Assembly (NCBI GenBank): GCA_963708645.1
Contig: CAVPTA010000014.1
Location: forward strand, 124,001-188,000
Direction: 5' to 3'
Origin: RYN-133 sp963708645
GTDB lineage: Bacteria > Actinomycetota > Actinomycetes > Mycobacteriales > Jatrophihabitantaceae
DNA length: 64,000 nucleotides
A program made the translations under genes and the position numbers. The notes below the pieces were generated by a model, which saw only the letters and a list, made by a program, of their open reading frames with translations, was not told the origin of the DNA and did no database searches. Positions 25,742 through 34,401 of this stretch are shown piece after piece. Each line of letters opens with the position of its first letter. Positions within the stretch are counted from its first letter, which is position 1.

Positions 25742-26349
25742 GCGCGGGACTCACGTTGACCTCGGTGGCGATCACCCGCGGCAAGCGTCATCTCGTCGAC
25801 GAGCTCAGCCTGGCCGCGCCGCCGGGCACGCTGGTCGTCATCGTCGGCGTGGCCGGCTCGGGGAAGTCCGCCGTGCTCGACGCGATCGCAGGCCACGCCC
25901 GGGTCGACGCCGGCACGGTGGCCGTCGACGGGCGGGTTGCCTACGTTTCGCAGGCGCACGAGCTCATCGCGACGCTCACGGCGCTGGAGAACGTAGCCCT
26001 GGCCGCGCTCGCCGCGGGAACAACGCCGGACGACTCATGGCAGCGTGCGGCGCACTGGCTGGACCGGCTCGGCCTACCGGCCGCTGCGCAGGCGAATCTG
26101 GCCGAAGAGCTGTCAGGCGGGCAGCACCAGCGCGTCGCCCTTGCCCGTGCATTGGCCGCCGACGCGGCGCTGGTCGTCGCCGACGACCCGACGAGCGAAC
26201 TGGACGAGGCGAGCGTCGAGCGTGCCGTCGACGCCATCCATGAGGTGCTCGCGAAGGGTGCGGTCGTCGTGATTGCGACGGGCGAGCCGCAGTTGCTCGC
26301 CGCCGCCGGGTTGATCGTCGACCTCGACGCATCATCGGTCAATGGGTGA
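25738..26349 (+). CDS. ABC transporter ATPase 2 (canonical signature, Walker B Asp in place of Glu)
   Basis: ATP-binding subunit of 203 residues. Walker A is GVAGSGKSAV with Lys43, and the signature is canonical (LSGGQHQRVALARAL, 125-129). The residue after the Walker B Asp is Asp150 rather than the catalytic Glu (VADDPTSELD). The usual switch His is also not evident (VVIATGEPQLL). The ATG overlaps the stop of ATPase 1. The defects complement those of ATPase 1, as in asymmetric heterodimeric ABC transporters. Confidence 0.85.
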   Translation: MSAGLTLTSVAITRGKRHLVDELSLAAPPGTLVVIVGVAGSGKSAVLDAIAGHARVDAGTVAVDGRVAYVSQAHELIATLTALENVALAALAAGTTPDDSWQRAAHWLDRLGLPAAAQANLAEELSGGQHQRVALARALAADAALVVADDPTSELDEASVERAVDAIHEVLAKGAVVVIATGEPQLLAAAGLIVDLDASSVNG

Positions 26350-26621
26350 AGCGCGCGCTTCGCAGCGCTAGCCAGTACCTCGTCACGTTCGGTCATCCCG
26401 GTGCTGTTGATGCAGGCCGTCATCGACCAGAACTCCGTTCTGCTCTTGAGAATCATCGGTTGGAGGAGAGTCGTTCCACCGTCGGCACGGCAGGTGTCGT
26501 CCGGTCCGCGCGTTGCGATCTTGGCGGGATAACCACAACGAACGCGTCGAATGCCTCGCGATCGGCCACCGCACGTCCCCTGTCTTAGACAAGAGCGTGC
26601 GACACCGTTGAAAGGTTGTCG

Positions 26622-27569
26622 CTATTGGCAGGCCAATCGGGCGAGATCGGCGGCGCCGATCAAGCCGGCGTCGGGGCCCAGCGCAACGGATCGAATCTCG
26701 GCCACCGGACGGAAGCCTCGTCCCGTCAGCGTGTGGCGGTACTCCTGCCGCGCGGGGCCGAGCAGCAGTTCGCCTGCCGCTGACACTCCCCCACCGATGA
26801 CGAACATCGACGGATCGAGTACTGCCGCGAGACTCGCCAGGCCCTTGCCGAGCCACCGCCCCATGGTCGTGCAGATCGACAATGCTGCGGGGTCGCCCTC
26901 GTCAGCCGCGGTGCTGACGATAGGGCCGTCGATCGCCTCGATCGAGCCGGCCAACCGCATCATCCGCGCTGCAGCCACCGGCGAGTCTGCCGCGAGTTCG
27001 CGTGCGTCACGGGCAAGCGCGCGGCCGGAGGCGTACATCTCCCAGCAACCGCGGTTGCCGCATGCGCACAGCCGACCGTCCGGGACGACCGTCATGTGCC
27101 CGTATTCGCAGGCGATTCCGTACGCGCCGCGGAACACCGTGCCGTCGATGATGAGCGCGCCGCCGATGCCCGTGCCCAGCGTGACGATCACGACCACCGG
27201 CTGACCGGCGGCCACGCCATAGCGGTACTCCGCCCAGGCCGCTGCGTTCGCGTCGTTCTCGACGATGAGCGGCAGGTCGATGCGACGTTCGAGATCGGCC
27301 CGTAGCGGCTCGCCCCGCCAGGCCAGGTGCGGCGAGAACAGTACTGTCGCGTTGTCGTTGGCGACCCAACCGGCGGCGCCGATGCCGACCGCTGCGACGG
27401 CGTGGCGCTTGCGCAGCGCTTCGACCACATCGACGATGACGGACTCGGTGTTGGCGGCGTCGTCGCCCGGCGTCGCACGCCGTTCGCGGTCGATGACCCG
27501 GCCGCTCTCGTCGACCACGCCGGCTGCGACCTTCGTGCCGCCGATGTCGACGCCGATCGCGAGCGTCAC
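26622..27569 (-). CDS. glk: ROK-family glucokinase
   Basis: Sugar kinase of 315 residues. The ATP-binding motif is GVDIGGTKVAAGVVD; the active site is PLIVENDANAAAWAE, followed by VVIVTLGTGIGGALIIDG. The ROK zinc site contains GHM with CACGNRGCWE. Members phosphorylate glucose with ATP. The GTG/ATG-proximal start at 27569 overlaps the upstream small gene by 4 bases. The position beside an ArsA-like ATPase and lipid-synthesis genes is common in actinobacteria. Confidence 0.87.
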   Translation of the reverse strand: MTLAIGVDIGGTKVAAGVVDESGRVIDRERRATPGDDAANTESVIVDVVEALRKRHAVAAVGIGAAGWVANDNATVLFSPHLAWRGEPLRADLERRIDLPLIVENDANAAAWAEYRYGVAAGQPVVVIVTLGTGIGGALIIDGTVFRGAYGIACEYGHMTVVPDGRLCACGNRGCWEMYASGRALARDARELAADSPVAAARMMRLAGSIEAIDGPIVSTAADEGDPAALSICTTMGRWLGKGLASLAAVLDPSMFVIGGGVSAAGELLLGPARQEYRHTLTGRGFRPVAEIRSVALGPDAGLIGAADLARLACQ

Positions 27570-27913
27570 GTGCTGCTCGAATCGCCGCCGAGGTCGATGC
27601 GTTGCACTCGTGGCGCGTCGGGCTTACCTGCTTCGCTGCCCGGCGCGGCGGTGGCGGCAGCGTCGACGATCGCCCGCAGTGCTGATGCCAGAGCTGCCCC
27701 TGCCTCGGTCACTCGCTCGGTCACCTCGGGACGATCACCTCGCAGCACGGCCATGAACTGGCACAGCGGGCACCACTGACACACGGGCGCGCCTGACTCG
27801 TTGTGGCCTTCGGGCGCGGCCGGGAAGGTCTGGCGCGTCCACTCCTGCACTACGCCGATCAGGCGCGCGGCCTCGTCGGCCAACGGCGAGCGCGGCGGTT
27901 GCTCGTCAGGCAC
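27566..27913 (-). CDS. Conserved small CxxC protein, unknown function
   Basis: Protein of 115 residues found between an ArsA-like ATPase and glucokinase. The middle holds PVCQWCPLCQFMAVLRGDRPEV with three cysteines (CxxCxxC). This suggests a metal or redox site, and a helical tail follows. The GTG at 27913 has GGAGG 8 bases upstream and slightly overlaps the ATPase gene. An ATG at 27934 gives a longer overlap and lacks a ribosome site. This gene type is conserved in actinobacteria, but no role is known. Confidence 0.72.
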   Translation of the reverse strand: MPDEQPPRSPLADEAARLIGVVQEWTRQTFPAAPEGHNESGAPVCQWCPLCQFMAVLRGDRPEVTERVTEAGAALASALRAIVDAAATAAPGSEAGKPDAPRVQRIDLGGDSSST

Positions 27914-29114
27914 GCGCGCCACCTCCGTCGGCATTCGGCCACACGTCCGGGTCGGGACGGAACCGCACAGTCAGCTCCGTGCCGTCGAAGTCGCCACCGA
28001 CGACAGAGCAGCGCCGCAGCACGCTCGGCAGGGTCAGCACCCGCCGGTGGCCGGCCACAGTGAGGATCAGGTCGTCGCCGGCGCGCGCCACGTCCACTGA
28101 CGACTTGACCGCCAGCGGCAGGTGCATCGCGAGGACGAAATCGCCACCGTCGGTGTCGACGCGGAGCAACTCGCGCGCCGGCCCCAGCGCAACTGGATCG
28201 CCATCGGCATAGAGCGCGTCAGCGACCTCACGCAGCGCCTGCTCGCCAACAGGTTCCGAGGCGCGGTAGGGCAATTCGCGTACCGGCAGTCCGGCGAACG
28301 ACTCGCGGATCGAGGCGAGCTGCGCCTGTTGCGCACGAGCCCAGCCGGCGCGCCACTCGTCCTCGCCGGACGGGAACACGCGATTGGCGATGATGAGGTC
28401 GACGCTGTAGCCGTAGAGCGCGAGCGCGGTGAACGTGCGCCGCGCCTCTGCCGCGACCACTGACTCCGGCGTCAGTACGAGCCGCACGGTCGTGATCGAC
28501 GGGTCGCCCAGCAACTGCTGCACAGCGGCGAGGTCGTCGTTGAGCCGCAGGAGCGCTTCGAACAGATTGTCGGGCGGGATGACCTCACCACGACCGAGCA
28601 GGGTCGCGATGGGACGGATCCCCTTCGCGATACGGCGATGAGCCGGAAAGACCTTCTGCAGGTACCAGCTCAGCGCCTCGGGCAGCGCCAGCAGCCGCAA
28701 CGTCTCGGCGGTCGGCGCGCAGTCGACGACCAACGCGTCCCAGTCACCGGCGACCGCAAGCTCGCGCACCGCCAGCAGGGCGAGCACTTCGTCGACGCCG
28801 GGCAGCACGGTGAGTTCGTCGGCGGTGATCGGGTCGACGCCGCTGCGCGAGAGCATGTCGACCAGGAAGTTCTGCACGTCGCGCCATGCCGCTTCGAAGC
28901 GACTCTGGGTGTCGATCTGCACCGCCCACAGCGACGGCGCCACCTCGGTGGGTTCGCCGGTGAGCGTGACGTCGAGTGCGTCGGCGAGCGAGTGCGCGAT
29001 GTCGGTCGAGAGCAGCAGGGTCTTCAGCCCGCGGTCGGCCAGGCGCAGCGCCGTCGCCGAGGCGGTCGTCGTCTTCCCGACGCCGCCCTTTCCCGTAAAG
29101 AGCACGATTCTCAC
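27906..29114 (-). CDS. ArsA/GET3-like ATPase (Rv2184c type)
   Basis: Soluble ATPase of 402 residues with a deviant Walker A (FTGKGGVGKTTTASATA). Switch motifs are LLLSTDIAHSLADALD and VVDCAPTAETLRLL. A long helical region and a small C-terminal beta domain (~320-400) follow, as in the two-domain actinobacterial ArsA-like proteins. Despite the 'arsenite pump' label, these proteins have no arsenic genes nearby and their role is unclear. It shares a locus with SRPBCC genes, as in M. tuberculosis Rv2184c-Rv2185c. Start ATG 29114. Confidence 0.82.
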   Translation of the reverse strand: MRIVLFTGKGGVGKTTTASATALRLADRGLKTLLLSTDIAHSLADALDVTLTGEPTEVAPSLWAVQIDTQSRFEAAWRDVQNFLVDMLSRSGVDPITADELTVLPGVDEVLALLAVRELAVAGDWDALVVDCAPTAETLRLLALPEALSWYLQKVFPAHRRIAKGIRPIATLLGRGEVIPPDNLFEALLRLNDDLAAVQQLLGDPSITTVRLVLTPESVVAAEARRTFTALALYGYSVDLIIANRVFPSGEDEWRAGWARAQQAQLASIRESFAGLPVRELPYRASEPVGEQALREVADALYADGDPVALGPARELLRVDTDGGDFVLAMHLPLAVKSSVDVARAGDDLILTVAGHRRVLTLPSVLRRCSVVGGDFDGTELTVRFRPDPDVWPNADGGGARA

Positions 29115-29165
29115 CGGACCATCACCGTGGCCCCGCGAAGCGCCGGTGAGCGTTTACTTCGGTAC

Positions 29166-30017
29166 TCATAGGGTTTCGACGCGCTTCTTCAACTCCCGCA
29201 GCGCCTGATCCATGACAACGCGCTCGGCCTTGCGCTTGAGCTGGCCGAGCATCGGGATCGCCAGATCGACGCTGAGCCAGTACGTCACATGCGTGCCACG
29301 CTCGGTGGGTTCGAGCAGGTAGCGACCCTGCTGCGCCTTCATCATCTGCCCGCGCACGAGCGTCCACTCGACCAACCGGTCGCCGGACCACGTGTACTGC
29401 AGTTCGTAGACGTCGCGCACCGGTCCGGCAGAGAGGGTGAACTCGACGCGCTTGGCCCGCCCGTCGCCACCGAGCTCGAGAACCTCGGCCTTCTTCACCG
29501 ACCCTGCCCAGGTCGGATAGTTCTCGAAGTCGGCGATGACAGCCATGATCGCCGCCTGGTCGGCAGCGATGTCGATCGACTGCGTCGACTGGTCGGCCAT
29601 GATGGGAGAGGCTACGGGATGCGCGTCGGCGGCCCGCGCCAGCCGGGCGACGCGACCCGGGTCCAGCCGGTCGGCCAGGGCCCAGAAAACGGCCTTCATG
29701 GCGACCCGGTAGTTGCGCTCGTGGCGGGCTCGCTCGCGGCGGCTCAGCCGGCGACCGACCCCGTCCAGCCGCATGAAGAAGTGCGCGACGGTGCCGTCGT
29801 CGGCCTCCTGCAACCAGACCTCCATCGAGCCGGTGAGGGCACCGCCGGCAGCGGCGACCACCGTCCAGCGCACGCCCTTGGCCCCGCGCCACTCGTCGAC
29901 CTGCAGAGCGAGATCAGGCCACCAGCGCCGCCAGTTGGCCGGATCGGCGACGTACGGCGCCAGCACCTGCGGCGCGACGCCGAACCAGGTGTCGTCGACG
30001 ATGTCCACTTCTGGCAC
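29166..30017 (-). CDS. Tandem SRPBCC protein (Rv2186c/Rv2185c-like fusion)
   Basis: One uninterrupted frame of 283 residues carries two START/Bet v1-like modules. The first (1-139) reads MPEVDIVDDTWFGVAPQVL-type sequence and ends with LARAADAHPVASPI. The second (140-283) begins MADQSTQSIDIAADQAAIM and ends ALRELKKRVETL. In M. tuberculosis the two modules appear as separate genes. The second module has its own ATG at 29600 (29166-29600, 144 residues), preceded by TAGCCT 8 bases upstream. A fused and a separate product are therefore both possible. The ligand is probably a lipid or polyketide. Confidence 0.72.
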   Translation of the reverse strand: MPEVDIVDDTWFGVAPQVLAPYVADPANWRRWWPDLALQVDEWRGAKGVRWTVVAAAGGALTGSMEVWLQEADDGTVAHFFMRLDGVGRRLSRRERARHERNYRVAMKAVFWALADRLDPGRVARLARAADAHPVASPIMADQSTQSIDIAADQAAIMAVIADFENYPTWAGSVKKAEVLELGGDGRAKRVEFTLSAGPVRDVYELQYTWSGDRLVEWTLVRGQMMKAQQGRYLLEPTERGTHVTYWLSVDLAIPMLGQLKRKAERVVMDQALRELKKRVETL

Positions 30018-30171
30018 CGCGACAGGGTGTCACAGCGGGCGGCACTGTCATAGTGAGCGCGGGCACGCCCGTTCGCGCGGCGTTCACCGACGAACTATCG
30101 TCGCGGGAGTTCCCAGTCACAGGGTTCCCCCCGCCGAACCTGTTCCCGTCTCCGGAAGGACGGCCGCACCG

Positions 30172-31971
30172 GTGCGCGAGTTCCACGTCGCAAGCAGCGT
30201 CGCCACGCTCACAATGAGCAACGTCGCCGACATCGTGTTCGACAACGCGGCATCCCGCCCCGATCACATCGCCTTGCGCCGCAGGGTCGACGGGACGTGG
30301 CGTGACGTGACCGACCGCGCCTTCGCCGACGAGGTAGTGGCCACCGCAAAGGGTTTCATCGCGGCAGGGATCCAGTCCGGCGACCGTGTCGCGGTGATGA
30401 GCAAGACCCGCTACGAGTGGACGCTCGTCGACTTCGCACTGTTCACGGTGGGCGCCGTCGTCGTGCCGATCTACGAGACCTCCAGCGCCGAGCAGGTCGA
30501 CTGGATCCTGTCCGACTCGGGCGCGCGCGGCGCGGTGGTCGAGACCGACGAACACAAGGCGATCGTCGAATCGGTGCGGGCGCAGGCCCCCGACCTCGCG
30601 CATGTCTGGACGATCGACGACGGCGCGATCGATTCGTTGCGCAGCGACGGTGCAGACGTCGCCGACGACGACGTGACGAAGCGCCGGCAGGCGGTCACCC
30701 TCGACGACACCGCCTCGCTGATCTACACCTCGGGCACGACGGGACGTCCCAAGGGATGTCGGCTGCTGCACCGCAGCTTCATCACCGAGTGCACCGAGTT
30801 GCAGGCGATCCTCGGCAGCTTCTTCAACGACACGACCTCGACCCTGCTGTTCCTGCCGATCGCGCACGTGTTCGGCCGCGTGATCGAGATCGGCGCGCTC
30901 TACGCGGGCTGCACGCTCGGCCACACCCCGGACGTGAAGAACCTGCTCGACGACCTCGCCGAGTTCAAGCCGACGTTCGTGCTCGCCGTCCCGCGGGTGT
31001 TCGAGAAGGTCTACAACAGCGCGAAGCAGAAGGCGCACTCGTCCGGCAAGGGCAAGATCTTCGACCGGGCCGAGAACGTTGCGATCGCGTACTCCGAGGC
31101 CGACGGGTCGCCGGGGTTGATGCTCAAGCTGCAACACGCGGTGTTCGACAAGCTCGTCTACTCGAAGCTGCGCGCCGCTCTCGGTGGCGAATGCATCGCC
31201 GCGGTTTCCGGCGGCGCGCCGCTCGGCGCGCGACTCGGTCACTTCTTCCGCGGCATCGGCGTGACGATCTACGAGGGCTACGGACTGACCGAGACGACTG
31301 CGGGCATCTGCGTGAACCGGCCGGATTCGATCCGCATCGGCACCGTGGGCCAGCCCGTCGGCGACGTCACCGTGCGCATCGCCGAGGACGGCGAGCTGGT
31401 CGTGCGTTCGCCGATGGTGTTCGGCGGGTACTGGCAGAACGAGGACGCGACCAAAGAGGCACTCGACGCCGACGGCTGGTTCCACACCGGCGACATCGGC
31501 GAGATCGACAGCGACGGGTTCGTCAAGATCACCGGCCGCAAGAAGGAACTCATCGTCACTGCCGGCGGCAAGAACGTCGCGCCCGCCGTGCTCGAGGACC
31601 GGGTTCGTGCGCACTGGCTGATCAGTCAGTGCCTGGTGGTCGGTGACCAGAAGCCGTTCATCGCCGCGCTGATCACGCTCGACCCCGAGTCGGTACCGCG
31701 GTGGCTGTCGGAGCACGGCAAGCCGGACGACACCCCGATCGCCGACATCGCCGATGATCCCGCGCTGCACGAGGAACTCCAGCACGCGATCGACGACGCG
31801 AACAAGGCCGTCAGCAAGGCGGAGTCGATCCGCAAGTTCACCGTCCTGCCGATGGACTGGACCGAAGAGGGTGGCCAGCTCACCCCGTCCCTGAAGTTGA
31901 AGCGCAACGTCGTGCTCAAGGAGTCCGCCGACGAGATCTCGGCGCTCTACTCGGGCAGCCGTTCCGACTGA
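30172..31971 (+). CDS. fadD15: Long-chain fatty-acid-CoA ligase (FadD15 type)
   Basis: Adenylate-forming enzyme of 599 residues that makes acyl-CoA from fatty acids, ATP and CoA. Motifs are SLIYTSGTTGRPKGCRLLH (P-loop), YEGYGLTETTAG (A5), GWFHTGDIGEIDSDGFV (A7) and ITGRKKELIVTAGGKNVAP with the hinge. The GTG start is chosen because VREFHVAS matches the FadD15 N-terminus and GGAAGGA lies upstream. It is convergent with pimB' (9-base gap). Locus order matches Rv2187-Rv2188c. Confidence 0.9.
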   Translation: MREFHVASSVATLTMSNVADIVFDNAASRPDHIALRRRVDGTWRDVTDRAFADEVVATAKGFIAAGIQSGDRVAVMSKTRYEWTLVDFALFTVGAVVVPIYETSSAEQVDWILSDSGARGAVVETDEHKAIVESVRAQAPDLAHVWTIDDGAIDSLRSDGADVADDDVTKRRQAVTLDDTASLIYTSGTTGRPKGCRLLHRSFITECTELQAILGSFFNDTTSTLLFLPIAHVFGRVIEIGALYAGCTLGHTPDVKNLLDDLAEFKPTFVLAVPRVFEKVYNSAKQKAHSSGKGKIFDRAENVAIAYSEADGSPGLMLKLQHAVFDKLVYSKLRAALGGECIAAVSGGAPLGARLGHFFRGIGVTIYEGYGLTETTAGICVNRPDSIRIGTVGQPVGDVTVRIAEDGELVVRSPMVFGGYWQNEDATKEALDADGWFHTGDIGEIDSDGFVKITGRKKELIVTAGGKNVAPAVLEDRVRAHWLISQCLVVGDQKPFIAALITLDPESVPRWLSEHGKPDDTPIADIADDPALHEELQHAIDDANKAVSKAESIRKFTVLPMDWTEEGGQLTPSLKLKRNVVLKESADEISALYSGSRSD

Positions 31972-31980
31972 GCTGACCGG

Positions 31981-33105
31981 TCAGCCGGTGAGCAGGTCGT
32001 GCAGTTGGGACGCGCGCAGCTCCCACGTCCACTCGCGCTCGACCCAGGCCCGACCGGCCGTGGCCAGGCGGGCACGCAACGCCGCGTCGTCGAGCAGCTC
32101 GACCAGCCGGGCGACGAGGGCCTCACGATCGCGCCCGCCGACGACGTAGCCGGTCTCGCCCTCGCGCACTGCCTCCGGCGCGCCGCCTGAGTCACCGGAC
32201 ACCACCGGCAGCCCTGCGGCCGACGCCTCGAGGTACACCATGCCGAGACCCTCGACGTCGAGGCCGCGTCGCCGCGTGCGGCACGGCATCGCGAACACGT
32301 CGCCTGCCCGGTAGTGCTCGGGCAGCTGCCCGTACGGCACTCCGCCGGTGAAAACGACATGCTCGGCCACGCGGCGCTCACGCGCCAGTGCACGCAGGTG
32401 CTGCTCGTCCGGACCGGACCCGACCAGAAGCAGCGCTGCGTCCGGCACAGCCGCACGCACGGCCGGGAGCGCTTCGATGAGCAGGTCCTGGCCCTTGCGC
32501 CTGACCAGACGCGACACGCAGACGATCACCGGCCGGTCGGTCAGGCCGTACCTGGACCGGACGCCGGCGCCGTCGATATCGGGTCGGAAGGTCTCGACGT
32601 CGACTCCAGGTGCGAGCTGGCGCAGCGCGGGATGGCTGCCGAGCGCGCTCGCCATCCGGTCGCGGGTGTAGCGCGTGATGTAGGTGACGACATCGCAGTT
32701 GCGCCCGATCGCGCGCAGCGTCTGACGCGCGGCCGGAAGCATCGCCCAGCCCGCCTCATGTCCGTGCGTGCTCGCGACCACACGCAAAGCCCCGGCGCTC
32801 CGCAGCGCGGGCGCCAGCAGACCGAGCGGTGCGGATGCGCCGAACCACACGCTCGTGGCGGCGTAGTCGCGCAGCGCTGCCACGGTGCGGCGTCGCGCGG
32901 CCGGGGTCGGCACGAGCAGCCCCGTCGGGTGCCGGATGACCGGAAACGGCTGGTCGGTGTCGAAACGCGCCGAGCCCTCGTGGTCGGACGCGTACACGAC
33001 GATCGAGCCGGGTGGCTGGCGCCTGGCGAGTTCGTGCACGTAGGACTGGATGCCGCCCTGGCGCGGCGGAAAGTCGTTCGTGACGACCAGGGTCTTCGCG
33101 CTCAC
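31981..33105 (-). CDS. pimB: GDP-mannose-dependent phosphatidylinositol monomannoside mannosyltransferase (PimB')
   Basis: GT4-family glycosyltransferase of 374 residues. The N-terminal acceptor domain has TNDFPPRQGGIQSYVHEL. The donor domain has VIVCVSRLVRRKGQDLLIEAL, LLLVGSGPDEQHL and GLGMVYLEASAAGLPVVSGDSGGAPEAV with the EX7E-type motif. In mycobacteria PimB' (Rv2188c) adds the second mannose to phosphatidylinositol monomannoside at the inner membrane. The GTG at 33105 overlaps the stop of the upstream lipoprotein gene (GTGA). Confidence 0.87.
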   Translation of the reverse strand: MSAKTLVVTNDFPPRQGGIQSYVHELARRQPPGSIVVYASDHEGSARFDTDQPFPVIRHPTGLLVPTPAARRRTVAALRDYAATSVWFGASAPLGLLAPALRSAGALRVVASTHGHEAGWAMLPAARQTLRAIGRNCDVVTYITRYTRDRMASALGSHPALRQLAPGVDVETFRPDIDGAGVRSRYGLTDRPVIVCVSRLVRRKGQDLLIEALPAVRAAVPDAALLLVGSGPDEQHLRALARERRVAEHVVFTGGVPYGQLPEHYRAGDVFAMPCRTRRRGLDVEGLGMVYLEASAAGLPVVSGDSGGAPEAVREGETGYVVGGRDREALVARLVELLDDAALRARLATAGRAWVEREWTWELRASQLHDLLTG

Positions 33106-34331
33106 CGCAGCGTGGTTCGCAGGTAGGTGCGCCACTGCCGCACGAAGGCGGCCTGCGGCTCGTGCAGCACTTTGCGGAACGCCGCGGCCACCGCCTCGGC
33201 CCTCGGCGCCAGCGCCGTCCCGACGGCCCGGTAGAACCGCACGAGTCCCGACTGACCTACTTTCGCTGCGATCAAGCGGCAGGCCAGCCACGCCTGCTGG
33301 TACTGAGCCGCAAGCACCGTCCCTGACGAGGCGAACCCGGTGTCGGCGGGCAGTTGTGTCGGGACGCGGCCGTGCGCGAGTTCACCGCGCAGTTCGGACG
33401 CTGCAACACCGACAGGCTGCCCGGTGTGCAGGTTGGCGACGTATTCGGCGAACCCTTCCACGAGCCAGCGAGGCGTGATGTCGGCAGTGGCTGCGGCGGC
33501 CGCGAGATGGGTGATCTCGTGGGTGATGACGATGCGCCGTCCGAGCGGGCTCAGCGCCGCGAACGCCCCGGGGTTGATCACCAGCCGCTGGCCGTACGGA
33601 CGTCCTGACAAGGAGTCGATGCCCTCGGTCACGGCCGCAGCGGACGACTCACGCGAGTCGGCACCGGTCAGCGCCGTGAACGTCGCGGCGTCCGCCGGGA
33701 CGATGGCCGCGACTCGCTGCGACCAGCCCGTCCCCCACACGGCGCTGACGCTAGCGATGCCCACGTCGACCTCGCTGGCCAGGCGCTGCAGGACTGCGTC
33801 GTCGCCCGGCGGGCCGAGCACCAGGCTGCGCGCACCCGAGACCGCGACGAGCGGGCCGTAGCGCCACGGCCCGACCCAGCTGACGATCGTCTCACCGGTC
33901 AACGCGTCGTCGCCGGCCAGATACGTGTGGCCGTTGCGCATCGTGAAGACGAGGTATTGATCGTGTCGGCTCGGGATCGGGTCGACCTCGCGCAACGCGT
34001 ACAGCAGCGTGACGTGGACGAGCAGCACCGGCGCGGCGTAGCGGCGCGCTGCCGCGCGGTTTGCCGCAGCGTCGTGGATGACGCCGACGATCGCGTAACG
34101 CCACTGGCGCAGCGGGATCCGGGCAAGCGACGCGTAGTCGGTGCGTTGCTGCGTGCGGAACTCGGACGACTGCGGGTCGATGTCGTCGAGCAGGTGCTGC
34201 TCGCGGCGGGTGAGGATCGCGCCGGCGTAGTTCGCGAGCAGGTGCTTCGCGTCCGCCAGCGTCGGTGCGTGCGGGGCTCGCGGCGACGATCCGGTACAGG
34301 CGACCAGCAGTGTCGCCACGGCGGCCAGCAC
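33102..34331 (-). CDS. Putative lipoprotein with HEXXH (gluzincin-type) peptidase motif
   Basis: Exported protein of 409 residues. The N-terminus is LAAVATLLVACTGS, a lipobox with Cys12 as anchor. The C-terminal half carries VITHEITHLAAAA (His271-Glu272, His275) and WLVEGFAEYVANL, whose Glu is the expected third zinc ligand. This is the peptidase MA-like layout. The GTG start leaves an unusually short, uncharged n-region. Continuing the frame upstream adds an Arg-Arg pair but offers only a CTG (34397). It is translationally coupled to pimB'. A role in envelope maintenance is inferred; the target is unknown. Confidence 0.72.
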   Translation of the reverse strand: MLAAVATLLVACTGSSPRAPHAPTLADAKHLLANYAGAILTRREQHLLDDIDPQSSEFRTQQRTDYASLARIPLRQWRYAIVGVIHDAAANRAAARRYAAPVLLVHVTLLYALREVDPIPSRHDQYLVFTMRNGHTYLAGDDALTGETIVSWVGPWRYGPLVAVSGARSLVLGPPGDDAVLQRLASEVDVGIASVSAVWGTGWSQRVAAIVPADAATFTALTGADSRESSAAAVTEGIDSLSGRPYGQRLVINPGAFAALSPLGRRIVITHEITHLAAAAATADITPRWLVEGFAEYVANLHTGQPVGVAASELRGELAHGRVPTQLPADTGFASSGTVLAAQYQQAWLACRLIAAKVGQSGLVRFYRAVGTALAPRAEAVAAAFRKVLHEPQAAFVRQWRTYLRTTLR

Positions 34332-34342
34332 CCCGCAGATGG

Positions 34343-34374
34343 CGACGACCCGCCGCGAAAGCGGCGGGTCGTCG
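34343..34374 (-). terminator. Very stable GAAA-loop hairpin
   Basis: A perfect 14-base-pair stem (34343-34356 with 34361-34374) encloses a four-base loop. It lies between the stop of the NlpC/P60 gene and the GTG of the lipoprotein gene on the minus strand. There is no clear U-tract, as is common for actinobacterial terminators. Being only 11 bases from the next start codon, it could also limit translation of the downstream gene. Confidence 0.65.
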
Positions 34375-34401
34375 GGATGAAGCGGTTGGTGACTCAGTGA
34401 C

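Noticed and set aside
26401..26532. A 43-codon plus-strand frame (GTG 26401 to TAA) in the 272-base gap between the ABC operon and glucokinase
   Set aside because: Hydrophobic stretch followed by basic residues looks slightly protein-like, but there is no ribosome site, no -10 box at the right distance and no recognisable family. The gap otherwise shows only a short palindrome (GAAGCGCGCGCTTC, 26348-26361) and a weak hairpin near 26599-26623.
27906..29114. Arsenite efflux ATPase
   Set aside because: The fold is ArsA-like, but there is no arsB, arsR or arsC nearby and the gene is part of the conserved lipid/SRPBCC locus, so an arsenic role is unsupported.
31972..31985. Palindrome GCTGACCGGTCAGC between fadD15 and pimB' stops
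   Set aside because: Seven-base arms without loop or U-tract; it partly consists of the two stop codon contexts and is too short to call a terminator.
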